The position numbers and the translations under genes are program-made. Shown here piece after piece: positions 46,225 to 57,375 of a stretch of DNA of 64,000 bases. Source of the stretch: Sycobia sp. Sy_11 (lineage: Eukaryota; Arthropoda; Insecta; Hymenoptera; Epichrysomallidae); NCBI GenBank assembly GCA_018907035.1, contig JACCIC010000122.1, forward strand, positions 1,433,501-1,497,500, written 5' to 3'. A model generated the notes under the pieces. That model was not told the origin of the DNA, searched no databases, and worked only from the letters and a program-made list of their open reading frames with translations. Each line of letters starts with the position of its first letter. Within the stretch, counting starts at the first letter, position 1.

Positions 46225-47110
46225 AGAGGTATTATTTTTTCTTTAATACCTGATCCTCATTTCCCCAGACTTGGGGCAAACCATCAGGACGTGCTCTGGT
46301 GTGTCCACATCCCCACATGAGCACTTATCGCTCTCGCTCTCTCTCTCTCGCTCTCTCTCTCGCAGATGCAAGCGAGAGAGATAAGACTCAAAGTCTCCAT
46401 GCCCAGTGAGGAATTATCAATATTAATTAAGAATAATTAATATTAATTAATAATAATTAATATTAATTAATAATAATTAATATTAATTAATAATAATTAA
46501 TATTAATTAATAATAATTAATATTAATTAATAATAATTAATATTAATTATTATTATTAATTAACCATCGTGACGGTCCAATCCAGTCAGCCCAAGTCCTA
46601 TCTCTGACACTAGGTAGGTAAGAATGTGTTAGCCTACATTTAGTCGAGTTATCTCTGATTTTGCTACCAGTCGTCGAGATATCTTTCTGATATCTCTTGC
46701 GCGACGTTGGTCCTGAAGTGACGCTGTATTTTGACGGTTTGCGTACAGTTCCACTCTAATTCTACAATCTAGCACTATGGTGGTTTTTCCTGCTATCACT
46801 TCTAGTGCGTCTGTCGAGGGTATATTGTATGCACCGTATGACTCTAATAAGCGTATGCATTTGACCTGACATGTTGTGTTGCAGCATTGTAAAAGATGCC
46901 CTTTATGTCCAGGAAAATTACTACAACATATTTTCTGCTCGATTCACTCATAGACCTGCACAACTGAACGACGGCGTTCTCGGTGGATCGCCTTCTCCTA
47001 AAGACATATTGCCTTGGAGATAGTTGTGTTTTGATGATCCTATTTAGTCTGTTCAGTATTAGAGTTTCAATCGCTTTTTCAAGTACTGGTAATAGACAAA
47101 TGGGCCTGTA
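46225..47110 (-). pseudogene. LINE ORF2: RT pieces and C-terminal Cys/His motif
   Basis: 47100-46880 reads LPVLEKAIETLILNRLNRII, QYVFRRRRSTENAVV and VVIFLDIKGIFYNA, the last being RT motif A with its catalytic Asp. Text to about 46620 is broken. At 46330-46235 CSCGDVDTPEHVLMVC is the C-terminal CCHC-type motif of R1-clade ORF2. The RT core with FADD is missing. Confidence 0.8.
46418..46560. repeat. 20-bp AT tandem repeat
   Basis: About seven copies of TAATAATTAATATTAATTAA sit inside the LINE relic, preceded by a CT/CTCG-rich tract at 46328-46365. Confidence 0.95.
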
Positions 47111-47134
47111 TGATCACTCGAGGTCCAGTCATCT

Positions 47135-47707
47135 CTAAAGGCCCATCATGAGATGAGTGTCTCGAGACTTGTGGGGAGACGAGTTACGTCCATATTTCCT
47201 TCTCCAATTTCTTTCGAGATTGTAGCGATACTGCCTGGCATATTGGCAATCCTGAGATTCCACTGCGCTATATGAGACACGAATCAGCACCATCTTCCCC
47301 CGAAATGCGTGCATCACCTTATCGCGCTGCATAAGGTGCATTCCTATGTCGTAGCTCAGCTGGAAATATCCACTGACCACATACATTGACAAAGTGCGCA
47401 TCCTCACCTCCGCCACCGTAAAGTATGAGGTGGGGAGGTGCGTCAGCTTGAGCACTGTCACTTCAGGATCGAGGACTGCTATTGCCGTCCAGGGGATATG
47501 CCTTTCCACATATACCATTCTCGTGCGTCGTCCGGATCCCTCTATTCGGCTACTGCGTTGGAAAGGCTCCTGGAGAAGCAGGATGCCTACTCCACTTTCC
47601 AGACATTTTGATCTTATCTCCGAAGTGACCCTGCGCGCTTTTCTGACGTTTAGCTGTGCTAAGTGCAGAAGAGGACGAGTTTGACTCTTTCGTGCTCTAC
47701 TGTCCAT
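47135..47707 (-). pseudogene. LINE ORF2 endonuclease domain
   Basis: A 190-codon frame starting MDSRARKSQ. LLHLAQLNVRKARRVTSEIR and GVGILLLQEPF at residues about 13-50 are the EEP endonuclease start of R1-clade elements (the Asn and Glu that bind metal are present). The text after about residue 130 is degraded and the His/Asp catalytic end is lost. The frame overlaps the end of ORF1. Confidence 0.82.
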
Positions 47708-48162
47708 AATCTGTGGAGTTCACTAATCTTTCCATGACAGCTTTGTACGAAGGACATTTCTTGTCCATTGAGGTCAAATTTGCTTGGTTCTTTGGCCTTT
47801 TTGCAGTTCAGACACTTTGGTGCTGAATCTTTTCTCGTACATTCTTTGCTCCCATGTCCCTGTAGACTACAGTTGGAGCAGCATTGTTCTGATTTACAGT
47901 GTTTTGTTACGTGCCCATACCCTTGGCACTTGTAGCATCTTGTGACGCGCAGGTAGTCTTGTACCCTGCAGGAGAGCAACTGAACGTAGACCCTCTTCCG
48001 TTGTAATAGTTTATCCCTGATTTCATGGGTGACCTCCACCACCCAAGTCCTCCTTTTGCCCCTTTTTAAGCGGATTTTAGAGAATTTAGAGAATTCTTCC
48101 ATTGTTAAGGCCAGTTCATCGTTTAGTTCGTAAATTTTCGAGGTCACTTCGTTTGACGACAT
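47659..48162 (-). pseudogene. LINE ORF1, C-terminal part with zinc knuckles
   Basis: A 167-codon frame. CYKCQGYGHVTKHC and CCSNCSLQGHGSKEC are CCHC knuckles, and CLNCKK begins a third that lacks its His and last Cys. Three knuckles are typical of R1-clade ORF1, an RNA-binding protein. Confidence 0.85.
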
Positions 48163-48182
48163 ATCCCTGGGAACGTCGTAGA

Positions 48183-49110
48183 CTATGTGTCTCGGTTTTC
48201 CTCGTGTGAGGGCCTAAATCTCAATCTCGCTCCGTGATGCTCTCTAGGGTTCCTTATTTGAATCTTGGCATGCCTTGGGTTAAAAGTCTTTTGCAAGATT
48301 TTTTTAGCCTTTTCAGTGGAGAAGATTTTCTCTACATCCCTTGATTTCAGAAAGACCACCTTTGGTGGTGGCCTTATCGTGGCTTTTGTATCTTGGGCCT
48401 CCGGAACGACCAACCTGTGTTCTGCCTGTTTCTCTACAGTTTTCGTAACAGCAGATGCGTAGGTCTGCGGTCCCTTAACTTTCTTTACCTTTGCAGCAAG
48501 CTCTTGCAGGGCCTTCGATCTGGCTTCTGCTCGAGCACATGTGATGTCCATCTCAGAGATTATCACAATTAACTCTCTGAGGCTTTTCAGTCCCTCCTTC
48601 CTCATTTCAGGCTCCTCCGATGTTTTGAGAACCGTTTTTATAGTTTGAAAAAGGCAGCCTGCTCTCGGATTTCCAGACAGTCCCTGGTAGTATTACCAAG
48701 GGTTGTGTCTTGGATGTGTGGGGCTGCACAGGTGTATTTCTGCACCTTTTTTCACCTTTGTTTCTTTGTTGGGCTCGATATCTTGCTGTGCGGCTCTTCT
48801 TCGTTATCGGCCCTTAGGAGGGGGTGGTTAACTTATCAGTAGTCAGTTGCCTACCTTTACCTACCGCTTTGGTGGTTTCTTTAGTTTCACTAGCTTTAGT
48901 GAGCCTAATTTGCGGTGTCTTTTTGTTCCCTAATTCATTTTTAGGTTGCTCCCTCTCTATAGTCTTAGCCGTATTGGGCTTCCTAGACTCCTTAGTCTCC
49001 ATATCTTCCTCCCTTTCCTCTTCTACTTTCTTTTTGTTTGTATTGTTTTTATTCATTTTGTCGTACGTCCACCTACTGAGGTCGTTTTGCAGCATCCGGT
49101 TCGGTGGATA
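48183..49110 (-). pseudogene. LINE ORF1, N-terminal part
   Basis: The frame 48605-48183 is a coiled, Lys/Glu-rich segment followed by VVFLKSRDVEKIF, the usual region before the knuckles. Further upstream a 49167-48814 frame is Lys/Glu/Thr-rich (MNKNNTNKKKVEEEREED). At least two frameshifts separate them from the C-terminal part. Confidence 0.7.
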
Positions 49111-49170
49111 AAGAATTATAAGAACGGGCAGTATAAAAATTTCACTACCAGTTGTAGGGGCTCCCATCTT

Positions 49171-49850
49171 CTACTCCGAAATCATGCATCCCCTAAGGCA
49201 ACTGACTGCGACTTAGGATTAGGGGTTTTTTATAGAGTTGTTCCTTCTTTTAGCCGGGCGATGTAGCCAAGTCCCCGGCCCATTAAAGCAGATCGTTCCA
49301 ACGAGTTGACTGTCGGTGGTCGCTGAACCACTTGTAACGGGTTTGCGGTAATTAGGAAGTGAGCGCGAATTTCCAACTCCCAGCATTGGTAACTCCTGGG
49401 CGCATCAAGCCCGTTAGGTCAAAAGCTCTATGGATCCTATCCTGAAATATCATTGCTGTATTTTAGCCGCATCCTCCATACATTCTCTATTGACTAAGGA
49501 TGAGGGATACGTCACCCCGGTACACAAACGAGGACGTAAACAGTTGGTATTTTAGCTATAAGTCTGTGGTAAACAGTTTCATCCATTTCCATCATGGAAA
49601 GGTCACCAACAAAGAAGGAAGAAGAAGAGAACGGTGACAGTGTAAATGACTTGTGTAAATTATCCCCGTAAAGCATAAAATATGTCACATTAATTTTTGT
49701 TAATATTAATTTTAGTTTTCACTTAATATAAAATATAAAGAAAAGAAAATGCTGCGACACCATAATAGTTTTATACTTAGGTTAATCATTATTGATAATA
49801 AGGTTAGCATAGGAATTTGTATTTCACTTACAGCGATAATATTTAGATGA
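49171..49850. other. LINE leader and AT-rich spacer
   Basis: 49200-49480 is GC-richer and lies upstream of LINE ORF1, so it may be its 5' untranslated region. 49670-49840 is AT-rich with nothing recognised. Confidence 0.4.
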
Positions 49851-51110
49851 TCTCGTGAATCGTGAGGGATTCTATTCCGACCCCGAAAAGATCGAACCAG
49901 TGATGCGATACACGGAACCGAGAAACCTGAAGCAGCTTAGACGTTTCCTCGGGATGGCATCGTGGTATAGAAAATTTCTAAAAGGTTTCGCTACCATTGC
50001 CGAACCGCTCACACGTCTAACTAGAAAGGAATGTCGTTATGAGTGGACCGAGGAACAACAAGCCTTTTTCGACAAGATCAAATCAGTACTCGCTTCTATG
50101 CATACGTCATGCATAGATCGTCGTTTGATATTCAGTTTACTGTTTTGCAAACAGATGCGAATGATACTGATATCCGAGCGGTCCTTACGTAGGAAGTCGA
50201 CGGACAAGAACGGATGTTAGAGTTCGCGTCTAGAGCACTCTCCCAAGGTGAAAGAAACTATTCGGTATCCGAGAGAGTGTGCGTAGCTGTCATATGGGCT
50301 ATTGATAAGTTCCGTCCTTATATAGATGGATATCATTTCCGTGTTGTTATGGATCATTGCAGTTTGAGATGAATTCGTACGATGCAGAACCCAACTGGCA
50401 GACTCGCACGATGGGCTCTAAGATTGCAAGAGCAAAGTTTCGATGTAGAGCATTGTAAAGGGACGTTCAACAACGTGCCAGACGCCTTTTCTAAGATGAC
50501 CGAGGGAGACGATCTATCTTGCTCAACTGTAACCTGGGCAAGAGATACGCAGGATGAATGGTATCTATAATGGTTCAAGAACGTCCAAGATCGTCCCAAC
50601 GATTATCTGAAATGGAAAATATTAGGGGGATAATTATACTATGATCGTCCAGACAAAGTCTTCGAAGTCATCATGGGCGATGAGGACGCTTGGAAGATCG
50701 TAGTTGTGACACTTTCTTAAAGAATGTCACGATAATCATACAGCCGGACATGAGAAAACTTGGAATCAGAACATATTCAGGAGTCAGGAAATATTATTAT
50801 GGGCCTGGATTTTATAAGACGGTTCAAGAATATGTAAAAAACTGTTTTATATGCCAGCAGTCCAAGGTGGGCCAAGGACCACCTGCCGGATTAATGGGTA
50901 GGAGAGTCTTAGAGAGAATCTGGCAAATGGTTGCCGATGATATTACCGGACCATTTATAAAGAGTCGCCATGGATTTGAGTATGTACTGGTGTTTGAGTA
51001 TATATTGTTTCAAGACTTGTTTACACGGTGGGTCGAATGTATCCCCATCCGTAATGCAAACGCCAGGACAATCCGCGAAGAATTTAAAGAGGGAATCGTA
51101 CAATACAAGA
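49850..51110 (+). pseudogene. Gypsy Pol: RT end, RNase H, integrase start
   Basis: It begins inside RT with GFYSDPEKIEPV and LRRFLGMASWYRKFLKG (thumb and connection). RNase H has QTDANDTDIRAVL near 50150, EFASRALSQGERNYSVSER near 50225 and NPTGRLARWALRLQE at 50388. The integrase zinc region keeps CFICQQ near 50850, and the core keeps the first Asp in VADDITGPF near 50935. Frameshifts occur near 50110, 50370 and 50700. A different lineage from the gypsy at 14 kb. Cut near 51110 before the second catalytic Asp. Confidence 0.88.
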
Positions 51111-51114
51111 GGGG

Positions 51115-51543
51115 GTGTCTAGCGACCATCATAGGGAGAGCCGCGCTACGGCGGGATCTTCTCCAAGCCAGGGGACTTCGTACATCTCTTCCGGAGCAGG
51201 ACTTCCGGGGCGAGGTGAAGGCAGAGGTGCAATCAAGCTCCATAGCTCGAGCTGGGGAGCGAGAAGAGGCCTCTGCAACCGCGTCCACCACTCCTGGGGT
51301 TCAAGACCCAGGAATGCAGGAGATTCACGACTGGAGCCGTTAGACTATGGTCGCTCGTCTGCTCCGCCCGAAGTAGGAGTTTCGGGTACCGGAAAAGGCG
51401 AGATTCTTCCTCCACGCCTGACTCCGCTCCAACGTATGGAACAACACTTATTGGAAGCCCTGGCTGGTTATAAAGCGAAGGTAGAGATCCCCAAGAACGT
51501 TCAATCCAGAGTTATTGATCACTGGGAAGAGTTATGGTATTGA
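51115..51543 (+). CDS. Open frame after the gypsy Pol
   Basis: A 142-codon GC-rich frame. The end (PPRLTPLQRMEQHLLEALAG) looks like structured coding text, and the first part is Ser/Gly/Arg-rich. It may be a retroelement Gag or 3' pol piece. No domain is identified. Confidence 0.3.
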   Translation: MSSDHHRESRATAGSSPSQGTSYISSGAGLPGRGEGRGAIKLHSSSWGARRGLCNRVHHSWGSRPRNAGDSRLEPLDYGRSSAPPEVGVSGTGKGEILPPRLTPLQRMEQHLLEALAGYKAKVEIPKNVQSRVIDHWEELWY

Positions 51544-52056
51544 TCTAGCGGCAGAAAGCAGGTCGGTTCCGTCATAGCCTAAGTGCTCGATGACTTAGCG
51601 GAGTCAGTGAAAGCTCAGGAAACATTACTGAGCAGCGCCGTGAAAGACAAAGAGTAGAGTAGCTGACTGCAGCACTTGCCCACCAAAAGACCGTCATTTA
51701 AATTTCAGGTGTAATTTAATTGTTTTCCATTTATTATCAAAACCTACAAGGGTAATCTTAATAAGAAAATTCTGACTAGCATTCTATTAGAATTCTGAGA
51801 ATATTAATTTTTCATTGGTATTCTCTATTTCTTAATTTCTACCACATAGGAAAAAAGTCAATGTTTTACTTTAAAACACTTTTATTATCTGGATGATTAA
51901 ATATTTATATTTTATATATCTATGACTTTTAAATAAGTTTTTTCATTAAAAAATCATTCGTTCCAACTTTAACTGCAACCAGTGAAAATGAAATGTGTGT
52001 GTGCTTGTATAGATGTGTGTGCGTGTAATTTTGTGTTCGAAATATATATATATATA
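51544..52056. other. Spacer, AT-rich from 51690
   Basis: Nothing recognised. Confidence 0.5.
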
Positions 52057-52600
52057 TTGTAACCATCGTTCGACGCGCGATATCTGAATTTCAACATCGC
52101 GGTCGAACTGCTGAGCAGTGAGCATGCCTTTTCAACCCGCTTGCGCTAAGGAAAAATACAATGAGGAAGGTTGTAGAGGAAAAGAAGAAGCACCCAGTGT
52201 ACCCCATTTGTACGCTATACTGACTACCTCCAACAGCGATCACCGCCATGGTACAGCGGAACAGCAGGAAACGCGAGGACGCGGCGCGTGACAACCGTAG
52301 ATGCAGCATAGTCAAGCTGACCGCTATCTTGTTGGCATCGACAGCGCGTCCCCACAGCCTAGCCGCCACTCACCGTCGCCGCCGCACATTCCTCCCTTCG
52401 ACCATCTTCAGCGACCGTCCGGAGCCAAGGGACCCAGCCAACTACAGCAGCGAAACGGCAAGTATCGTTAAATATCTGATTAATAGTTTGCGCGCTCTCC
52501 CCACCTACCTACACAGATGTCGGACAACGCTCGTGGGCCTGGAAGAGGAGAAGCTAGGCGTACCTTTTAACGAAAACAAAGCAAAATGATAACAAAATTG
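52057..52600 (+). repeat. Possible gypsy-type LTR
   Basis: It starts TGTAACCATCGTTCG after a (TA)n run and is GC- and CpG-rich. Its layout resembles the LTRs at 6687 and 16398, with a CGGCAAGTATCGTTA box like their GCAAGTACCRYGTTA box. No primer site or second copy was found, so it could also be a GC-rich exon. Confidence 0.25.
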
Positions 52601-53560
52601 ACTTTTGAACTCTTTCGCTTAGAACGAAGCAGAAAAAATGGAGGGATGGGTCGATGAGGGCCGAACTAATACGTAGGTCAACACTACGGTTATCAAAACC
52701 GAACATTTTTTGAGACCATTTCTCAAATGTTTATGAAATTCAATTTTCTGTTCAACAAAATTCAATGTTTATGCAAAAACGGAGAAGCATATGGCAGATT
52801 CCTCTTTTTACACAAAGATTGAATAGAAAGAAATTCTAAGCGAAAGTCTTTAGAAATGGTGTCAAAAAAATGTTGGTTTTTATAACCGTGATAGTAGTTT
52901 GTATATTAATTAGACCGTGAACGATAGATACCACCGATTTATTTTTTCCTTCATTAATAATTCCGTCTAGTTTTTCCATTTCAAGGACCATGAGGGCTGG
53001 CGGACATTTGTGGATCCTGATTGGCTGATGTAAACTTTTCAGATTGGCCAAAATTTATTTCATATTTACAAACCTTTTTCTTCTCAATCCCGTGGTGATA
53101 CATTGGTGTGATATATTGTGATCCGACAAATAAATTTATTATTTCCCTTGCTTGATTAATTTTTAAATTGCATTATTTCGCGTGCACAAACAATATCGTT
53201 ATAAGTCATTCACCCGTATTCTCTCTCTGGGGAATTCCACCGATCTGGAAAAGGAAAGCAACAATAAAAACAAATACGCACGCACACACCTACGTAGTCA
53301 AAAAGGAAAATAAAGACAAAGAAAAAATCAATTGTTATCTAATTCTCCCCTTTATTTATATGCTCGCGAGTGTTATATTATCACACATCTACGCAGCTAC
53401 CGCGGTGTCTATGCAAGCGGCGTCCCAAACACGGTCGTTGTCGGTTCGTTGAACTCGCTCGGGGAAAAACGCAAGAAAACCTCTCTCGACGCGCGACGCG
53501 TACTTACCTCTTTTAACTCCGGAAGGTGCTGACGGCTTAGGGTCCGTCGATGGAAGGTTT
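52601..53560. other. Unassigned; lone minus-strand splice-donor match
   Basis: 53501-53509 is a perfect AG/GTAAGTA donor on the minus strand, next to GC-rich sequence (53420-53560). No matching coding exon or acceptor could be identified. Confidence 0.35.
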
Positions 53561-54130
53561 TTTCTTTCGCCTTCTTTCTTCGCCGCCTTTCTCGATTCTT
53601 CTATATCTTTCTACTTTTTTCCTTTCTGTAAGCTTTCTTTCTCTTTCTTCTCTCTCTTCATCTTTTTTTCTATACTACACTTGTCATCTCCTTTCTCTAC
53701 TATCTTTTTTATAATATTTTATTTTATTTATTATCTTTCTATCACTCTCTGTCAATGTACCTCTCTCTCTCGTCTTCCTTCTTTCACTGCACTCTTTCTC
53801 TCTATCTATTCTTCATTCTTTAATACACTCCCCCTTCTTTTCTTTTAGTTCGTGTTTTCTCGTTGTAGCTCTTCTACTCTGCTCGCCCTTTTTTCACTTT
53901 CTCTATTTCTGATACATTCCTCACTCACTTTTTCCACTAACTTTATTATAATAATTTATTTTATCTTTATTAATATTTCTATCACTATCGTTGTTCGTCT
54001 CTCTCGATTTTTCTCTCATATCCGTACTTTCTCTTGTCCTTCACGTTTCTCTGTCTCTCTTTCGTTTCGCTTTACACTGCTCTACCCTTCGATCTATTCT
54101 ACACGCTTCTTTCTCTTACTCTACAGGCTT
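53561..54130. repeat. Long polypyrimidine tract
   Basis: Nearly 600 bp are dominated by C and T on the plus strand (CTTTCTCTCTC-like). Open frames across it are Ser/Leu/Phe runs and are not genes. Confidence 0.8.
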
Positions 54131-54767
54131 CTATCATCACGCCTTCCTCCCTTTTGTATGTCGGTCCCTTCCTGTGGTGCGGCGGTCAAGGCAAAACTGA
54201 TACGCACCGCATGACTTCCAAAAATTTGAAAAGGGTGGATTTGCACGTCACGGGACGACGGTGGTCGGGTCGCGTGGGATGCGACCTTCAGCGGCGCCAA
54301 ATTACAAATATAATTATTTCATTTGAACTAGTCCTAATTGTATAACATGTGCACTTAAAGTACTTAATAACTATTAAATAATGTAACAAAAATTAACATA
54401 CATTTTATTTAAAGTTGTTTCATATAGATTTTGGCGTACTGTTTCAAATATTTTACCAGTTACATACTATTATTTTATTTAAATATATAATTATTCTTAT
54501 AAATTGTATTTATATTGTTCGTTAAATAATTGATTATATAAATATAATTTAATACATGCATTGCAACAACGACGAAGAAAGGCAGGAGAAAATAGCAAGG
54601 CGGAAACTATTATTCTTCGGTCCAGACAGTGAGCCTCTGTGCTACGCCGAGCAAGGTCCGCCCCCCTCCGCCGCGCTGAGTCGACTAACTGGCCTCAGTT
54701 CTGCCGTGCCAAGAAGAATAAATTGGCCATCCATAACGCGCAAATTTAAATACCGTGCGCGCGGGTA

Positions 54768-54819
<52 letters not shown>
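54131..54819. other. Unassigned, GC-rich then AT-rich
   Basis: 54150-54300 is CpG-rich and contains, on the minus strand, TTGGCGCCGCTGAAGG at about 54288-54303, which resembles a retroelement primer site. 54560-54760 is GC-rich without a clear frame. A (TA)n array fills 54772-54819. Confidence 0.35.
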
Positions 54820-54820
<1 letters not shown>

Positions 54821-54936
54821 TAGCATCCCCCGTCTCGGTTTCGCCCGAGATAATAATTTAACCGATTTCATAAATAATTCAATAATATCTAAGTAAAAAG
54901 TACTCTATATATAAAAATCTATGTTTCTATAAATAA

Positions 54937-54990
54937 AATTGATTGAAATTGAATTGATTGGACTGTAAGACCGATAAAAAATATTTATTA
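54937..54990 (+). mobile_element. 54-bp Penelope tail insertion with 14-bp duplication
   Basis: The insert ends GGACTGTAAGACCG then AAAAAATATTTATTA and is flanked by GTTTCTATAAATAA at 54923-54936 and 54991-55004. The other Helitron copy has the uninterrupted sequence. Confidence 0.85.
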
Positions 54991-55089
54991 GTTTCTATAA
55001 ATAATTGACCGTAATTTACCTATCCTCGCTTCTGTCTAAAAAGCTGCTTGAATGTAGCGTCCACGATGATACTTTGACGACCATTTTAT

Positions 55090-55093
<4 letters not shown>

Positions 55094-55140
<47 letters not shown>
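55094..55140. repeat. (TA)n microsatellite
   Basis: TA array inside the Helitron-like element, at the same place as the array at 25019-25070. Confidence 0.95.
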
Positions 55141-55143
<3 letters not shown>

Positions 55144-55895
55144 TTTTAAATACGGCTTCGATGGAGAAAATTGTACTTTCGAGTTCGAGCGGTAGAAAAA
55201 GATATGCAAGTGTTTCGAGACGACGTTTACAGAAAGTATCATGTACGGACTATAGAGAATATCTCGGGACGACTGCTGTAGAGAGATTTATGTTGGGGAG
55301 AAAGAATACAATGTTCAGTTATCCCGGGACGACTCTTACTGGGAGTGTGCGTGTTCGAATAATAGAATACTAATCTCTTCGTCGAAGTCGTACTGACATA
55401 CCTGAACATTGTTTCCCATCAACTATACACGACATTACCCGTAAAAGTCGTTCTAAATCATCTGGAAATTGCATTCTATGATCGGCACACGAAACTCCTC
55501 GTAGAAATTGTCCCGATATACCTAAACATCGTTTCCTACCAACTAAACACGATAGTCCCAGCCGAAGTCATCCCCAGAAAGCTAGTATCGATTCCTAACG
55601 ACTAAATACAGTACTCCCCGTAGAAGTCGTTCGAAAAGAGTACCGTCTCAACACGAATCTTCCCATAGAAATTGATTTCCTCATACCTGGACGTCGTTTG
55701 CTATTAACTAAATACAATATTCCCCATAGAAATCGCTCAGAGATACCTGGACATCGCATTCTATCATTCGAAGACATAATTGCCTATATAAATCGTCTTA
55801 AGGCAACGGATATTGTAATCAACCGCCCGCACACGACAATACAATATTTCTCAGTAGAAACCGTATTTAAAATATGTATATATAATAGGTACACT
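55141..55895. repeat. Head-to-head ~59-bp minisatellite arrays
   Basis: 55141-55371 holds units in the forward sense (CGGGACGACTNNTRC-like starts near 55204, 55263 and 55322). From about 55371 to 55895 the same unit runs in reverse (GTAGAAATCGTCC and CGTTTCCTACCAACTAAACAC-like). The two outer edges (TTTTAAATACGGCTTC and GAAACCGTATTTAAAA) are inverted copies. Confidence 0.75.
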
Positions 55896-55990
55896 ATAAT
55901 ATACATACAATATATATTACATATTTCGTATATTTTCATTTTTTCAATTAAATACCGTGAATATTTTCGTAGTGATGCCAACTGAAATTC

Positions 55991-56274
55991 AAGCAAAATC
56001 TATATTCAGTATAATTTGGCATACAAAACCATTTTATAAGAGAAGGACAAAGAGATACGGAGAAAGAGAGAGAGAGAGAGACAGAGCGAAAAAGAGAGAG
56101 ACAAATTTTCTCACGTAAGAGAAAATAAAATTTACAAAAATCAAAATATCCATAAGGTGTGAGAGTAGTGTCAGATTAATCTGAAGAACAAAAAAGGTAA
56201 TACCGACTAACGTCACACCTTCTTTAGGATACGAATCCCAAAGTAGGATATGAACATTCATTTGAGCTAGTCTG
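55991..56274. other. Spacer with (GA)n
   Basis: A (GA)n run lies near 56066-56082. Nothing else is recognised. Confidence 0.5.
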
Positions 56275-56545
56275 GTATTAATACTTTAATCGGACTACTT
56301 TGAGTTGATGTTCGTGGTTCAAGACACTACCTAGTGGCCGCTGCTGGAACTGATTGTTAAAACCATTAACTTAATTTATTGATGAAAGTAAAATGATTTT
56401 CAATAAAAAACATAGCCTATGTCTTTCTCAAGATAATATAAAATCTATATGTCAAACTTCAGAACAATTGGTTCAGTCGTTTTTTCGGTTATTGTGTACA
56501 AACAAAAACACGCTTTGTCTTTATAAATTAGTACGATATGATATA
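56275..56545 (+). repeat. Dispersed repeat, copy 2
   Basis: Aligned with 22190-22500. The better preserved end reads TTGGTTCAGTCGTTTTTTCG, then GTGTACAAAC and CTTTATAAATTAGTACGATA, like an RTE-type tail. Confidence 0.45.
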
Positions 56546-56900
56546 TATGTATATACGTATATATACTTCTTAATTACATATATATATATAGATAACAAAT
56601 AATAATTCACGGTTGGGATTATTATATGCTTTCTCCCCCACCAATTATTATTTTCTTTTTCGTAACGTCATAAAAAATAAGTTCGATTTTTTATTACGAA
56701 CAAAATTCAATTCTTGTAAATTTTAATCAAGAATTCTAATTTTTTCGTTGATAAATTAAGTTCATTTTTTTGGGTATCAGTAATTGATAAATCCAGTTTT
56801 CACTCTAGCTTTTAAAAATTTATTAAGAATTTATTGTAATTAATAATTTCTGTTTTTGTTGATAATTTTGGATTATAATTTTAAGTATTTCTTTTATATT
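56546..56900. other. AT-rich spacer
   Basis: Nothing recognised. Confidence 0.5.
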
Positions 56901-57029
56901 GTGGGGTACCCACATGCCAAGTCTGCCAACAGAGGGCAGCTTGGCACCTTAGTTACCCCGTGAGCGACCACACAGACCTACGGTTAATATATAAGCCCTT
57001 GACCCGGTCCATATGATCACGTCTAAAGC

Positions 57030-57140
57030 AGGGGTTACCGACAACGCCTTACTGATGAGTCCAGTCGGTAATCCCGGGACGAAATGCACCACGAGCCATT
57101 GCTCTAAAATATAGGTGTGTACATACGAGAATGTAGAATC
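57030..57140 (+). ncRNA. Hammerhead ribozyme candidate, unit 1
   Basis: Core 1 is CTGATGA at 57052-57058 and core 2 is GAAA at 57081-57084. Stem II is GTCC with GGAC, closing directly on both cores. Stem III pairs ATGCACC (57084-57090) with GGTGTGT (57114-57120), with an inner GAGC/GCTC hairpin. The next base, A57121, fits the NUH cleavage position. Stem I is less clear: CAGGGG upstream can pair with CCCCTG downstream, but the bases next to the core pair poorly. Cleavage itself is unproven. Confidence 0.65.
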
Positions 57141-57375
57141 CCCTGTGATACACCCTATAGTGGTGACACCTCGACGTGATCTAAACACGCAAGCTTCGTA
57201 TGGAATCACGTACCCCTTACCCTCGCCTCATTTGAGAGGGGGTGATGTGGGATACCCACATGCCAAGTCTGCCAACAGAGGGCAGCTTGGCACCTTAGTT
57301 ACCCGGTAGCGACCACACAGACCTACGGTTAATATATAAGCCCTTGACCCGGTCCATATGACCACGTCTAAGGCA

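Larger units (their letters stand above)
46165..49170 (-). mobile_element. R1-clade LINE, decayed
   Basis: ORF1 with CCHC knuckles is followed by ORF2 with an AP-type endonuclease, RT pieces and the C-terminal Cys/His motif, all on the minus strand. A large internal deletion and an AT-rich tandem repeat lie in ORF2. Sequence to about 49480 may be its 5' leader. Confidence 0.85.
54820..55990 (-). mobile_element. Helitron-like non-autonomous element, copy 2
   Basis: On the minus strand the 3' end is the hairpin TCTCGGGCGAAACCGAGA, then CGGGGGATG, then CTAG (54820-54823) followed by T, a textbook Helitron terminus. The 5' end (TCAGTTG...ATATTCACGGTATTTA) is near 55990. The 3' block, (TA)n and minisatellite match the copy at 24272. 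It contains a Penelope tail insertion. Confidence 0.75.

Noticed and set aside
46418..46560. CRISPR-like regular repeat
   Set aside because: It is a contiguous 20-bp AT tandem repeat with no spacers, in a eukaryotic LINE.
47394..49266. Plus-strand frames opposite the LINE
   Set aside because: Shadows of ORF1 and ORF2, whose zinc knuckles and endonuclease motifs lie on the minus strand.
50354..51415. Minus-strand frames opposite the gypsy pol
   Set aside because: Shadows of RNase H and integrase on the plus strand.
53852..54345. Long plus-strand frames in three phases
   Set aside because: Polypyrimidine low-complexity translation.
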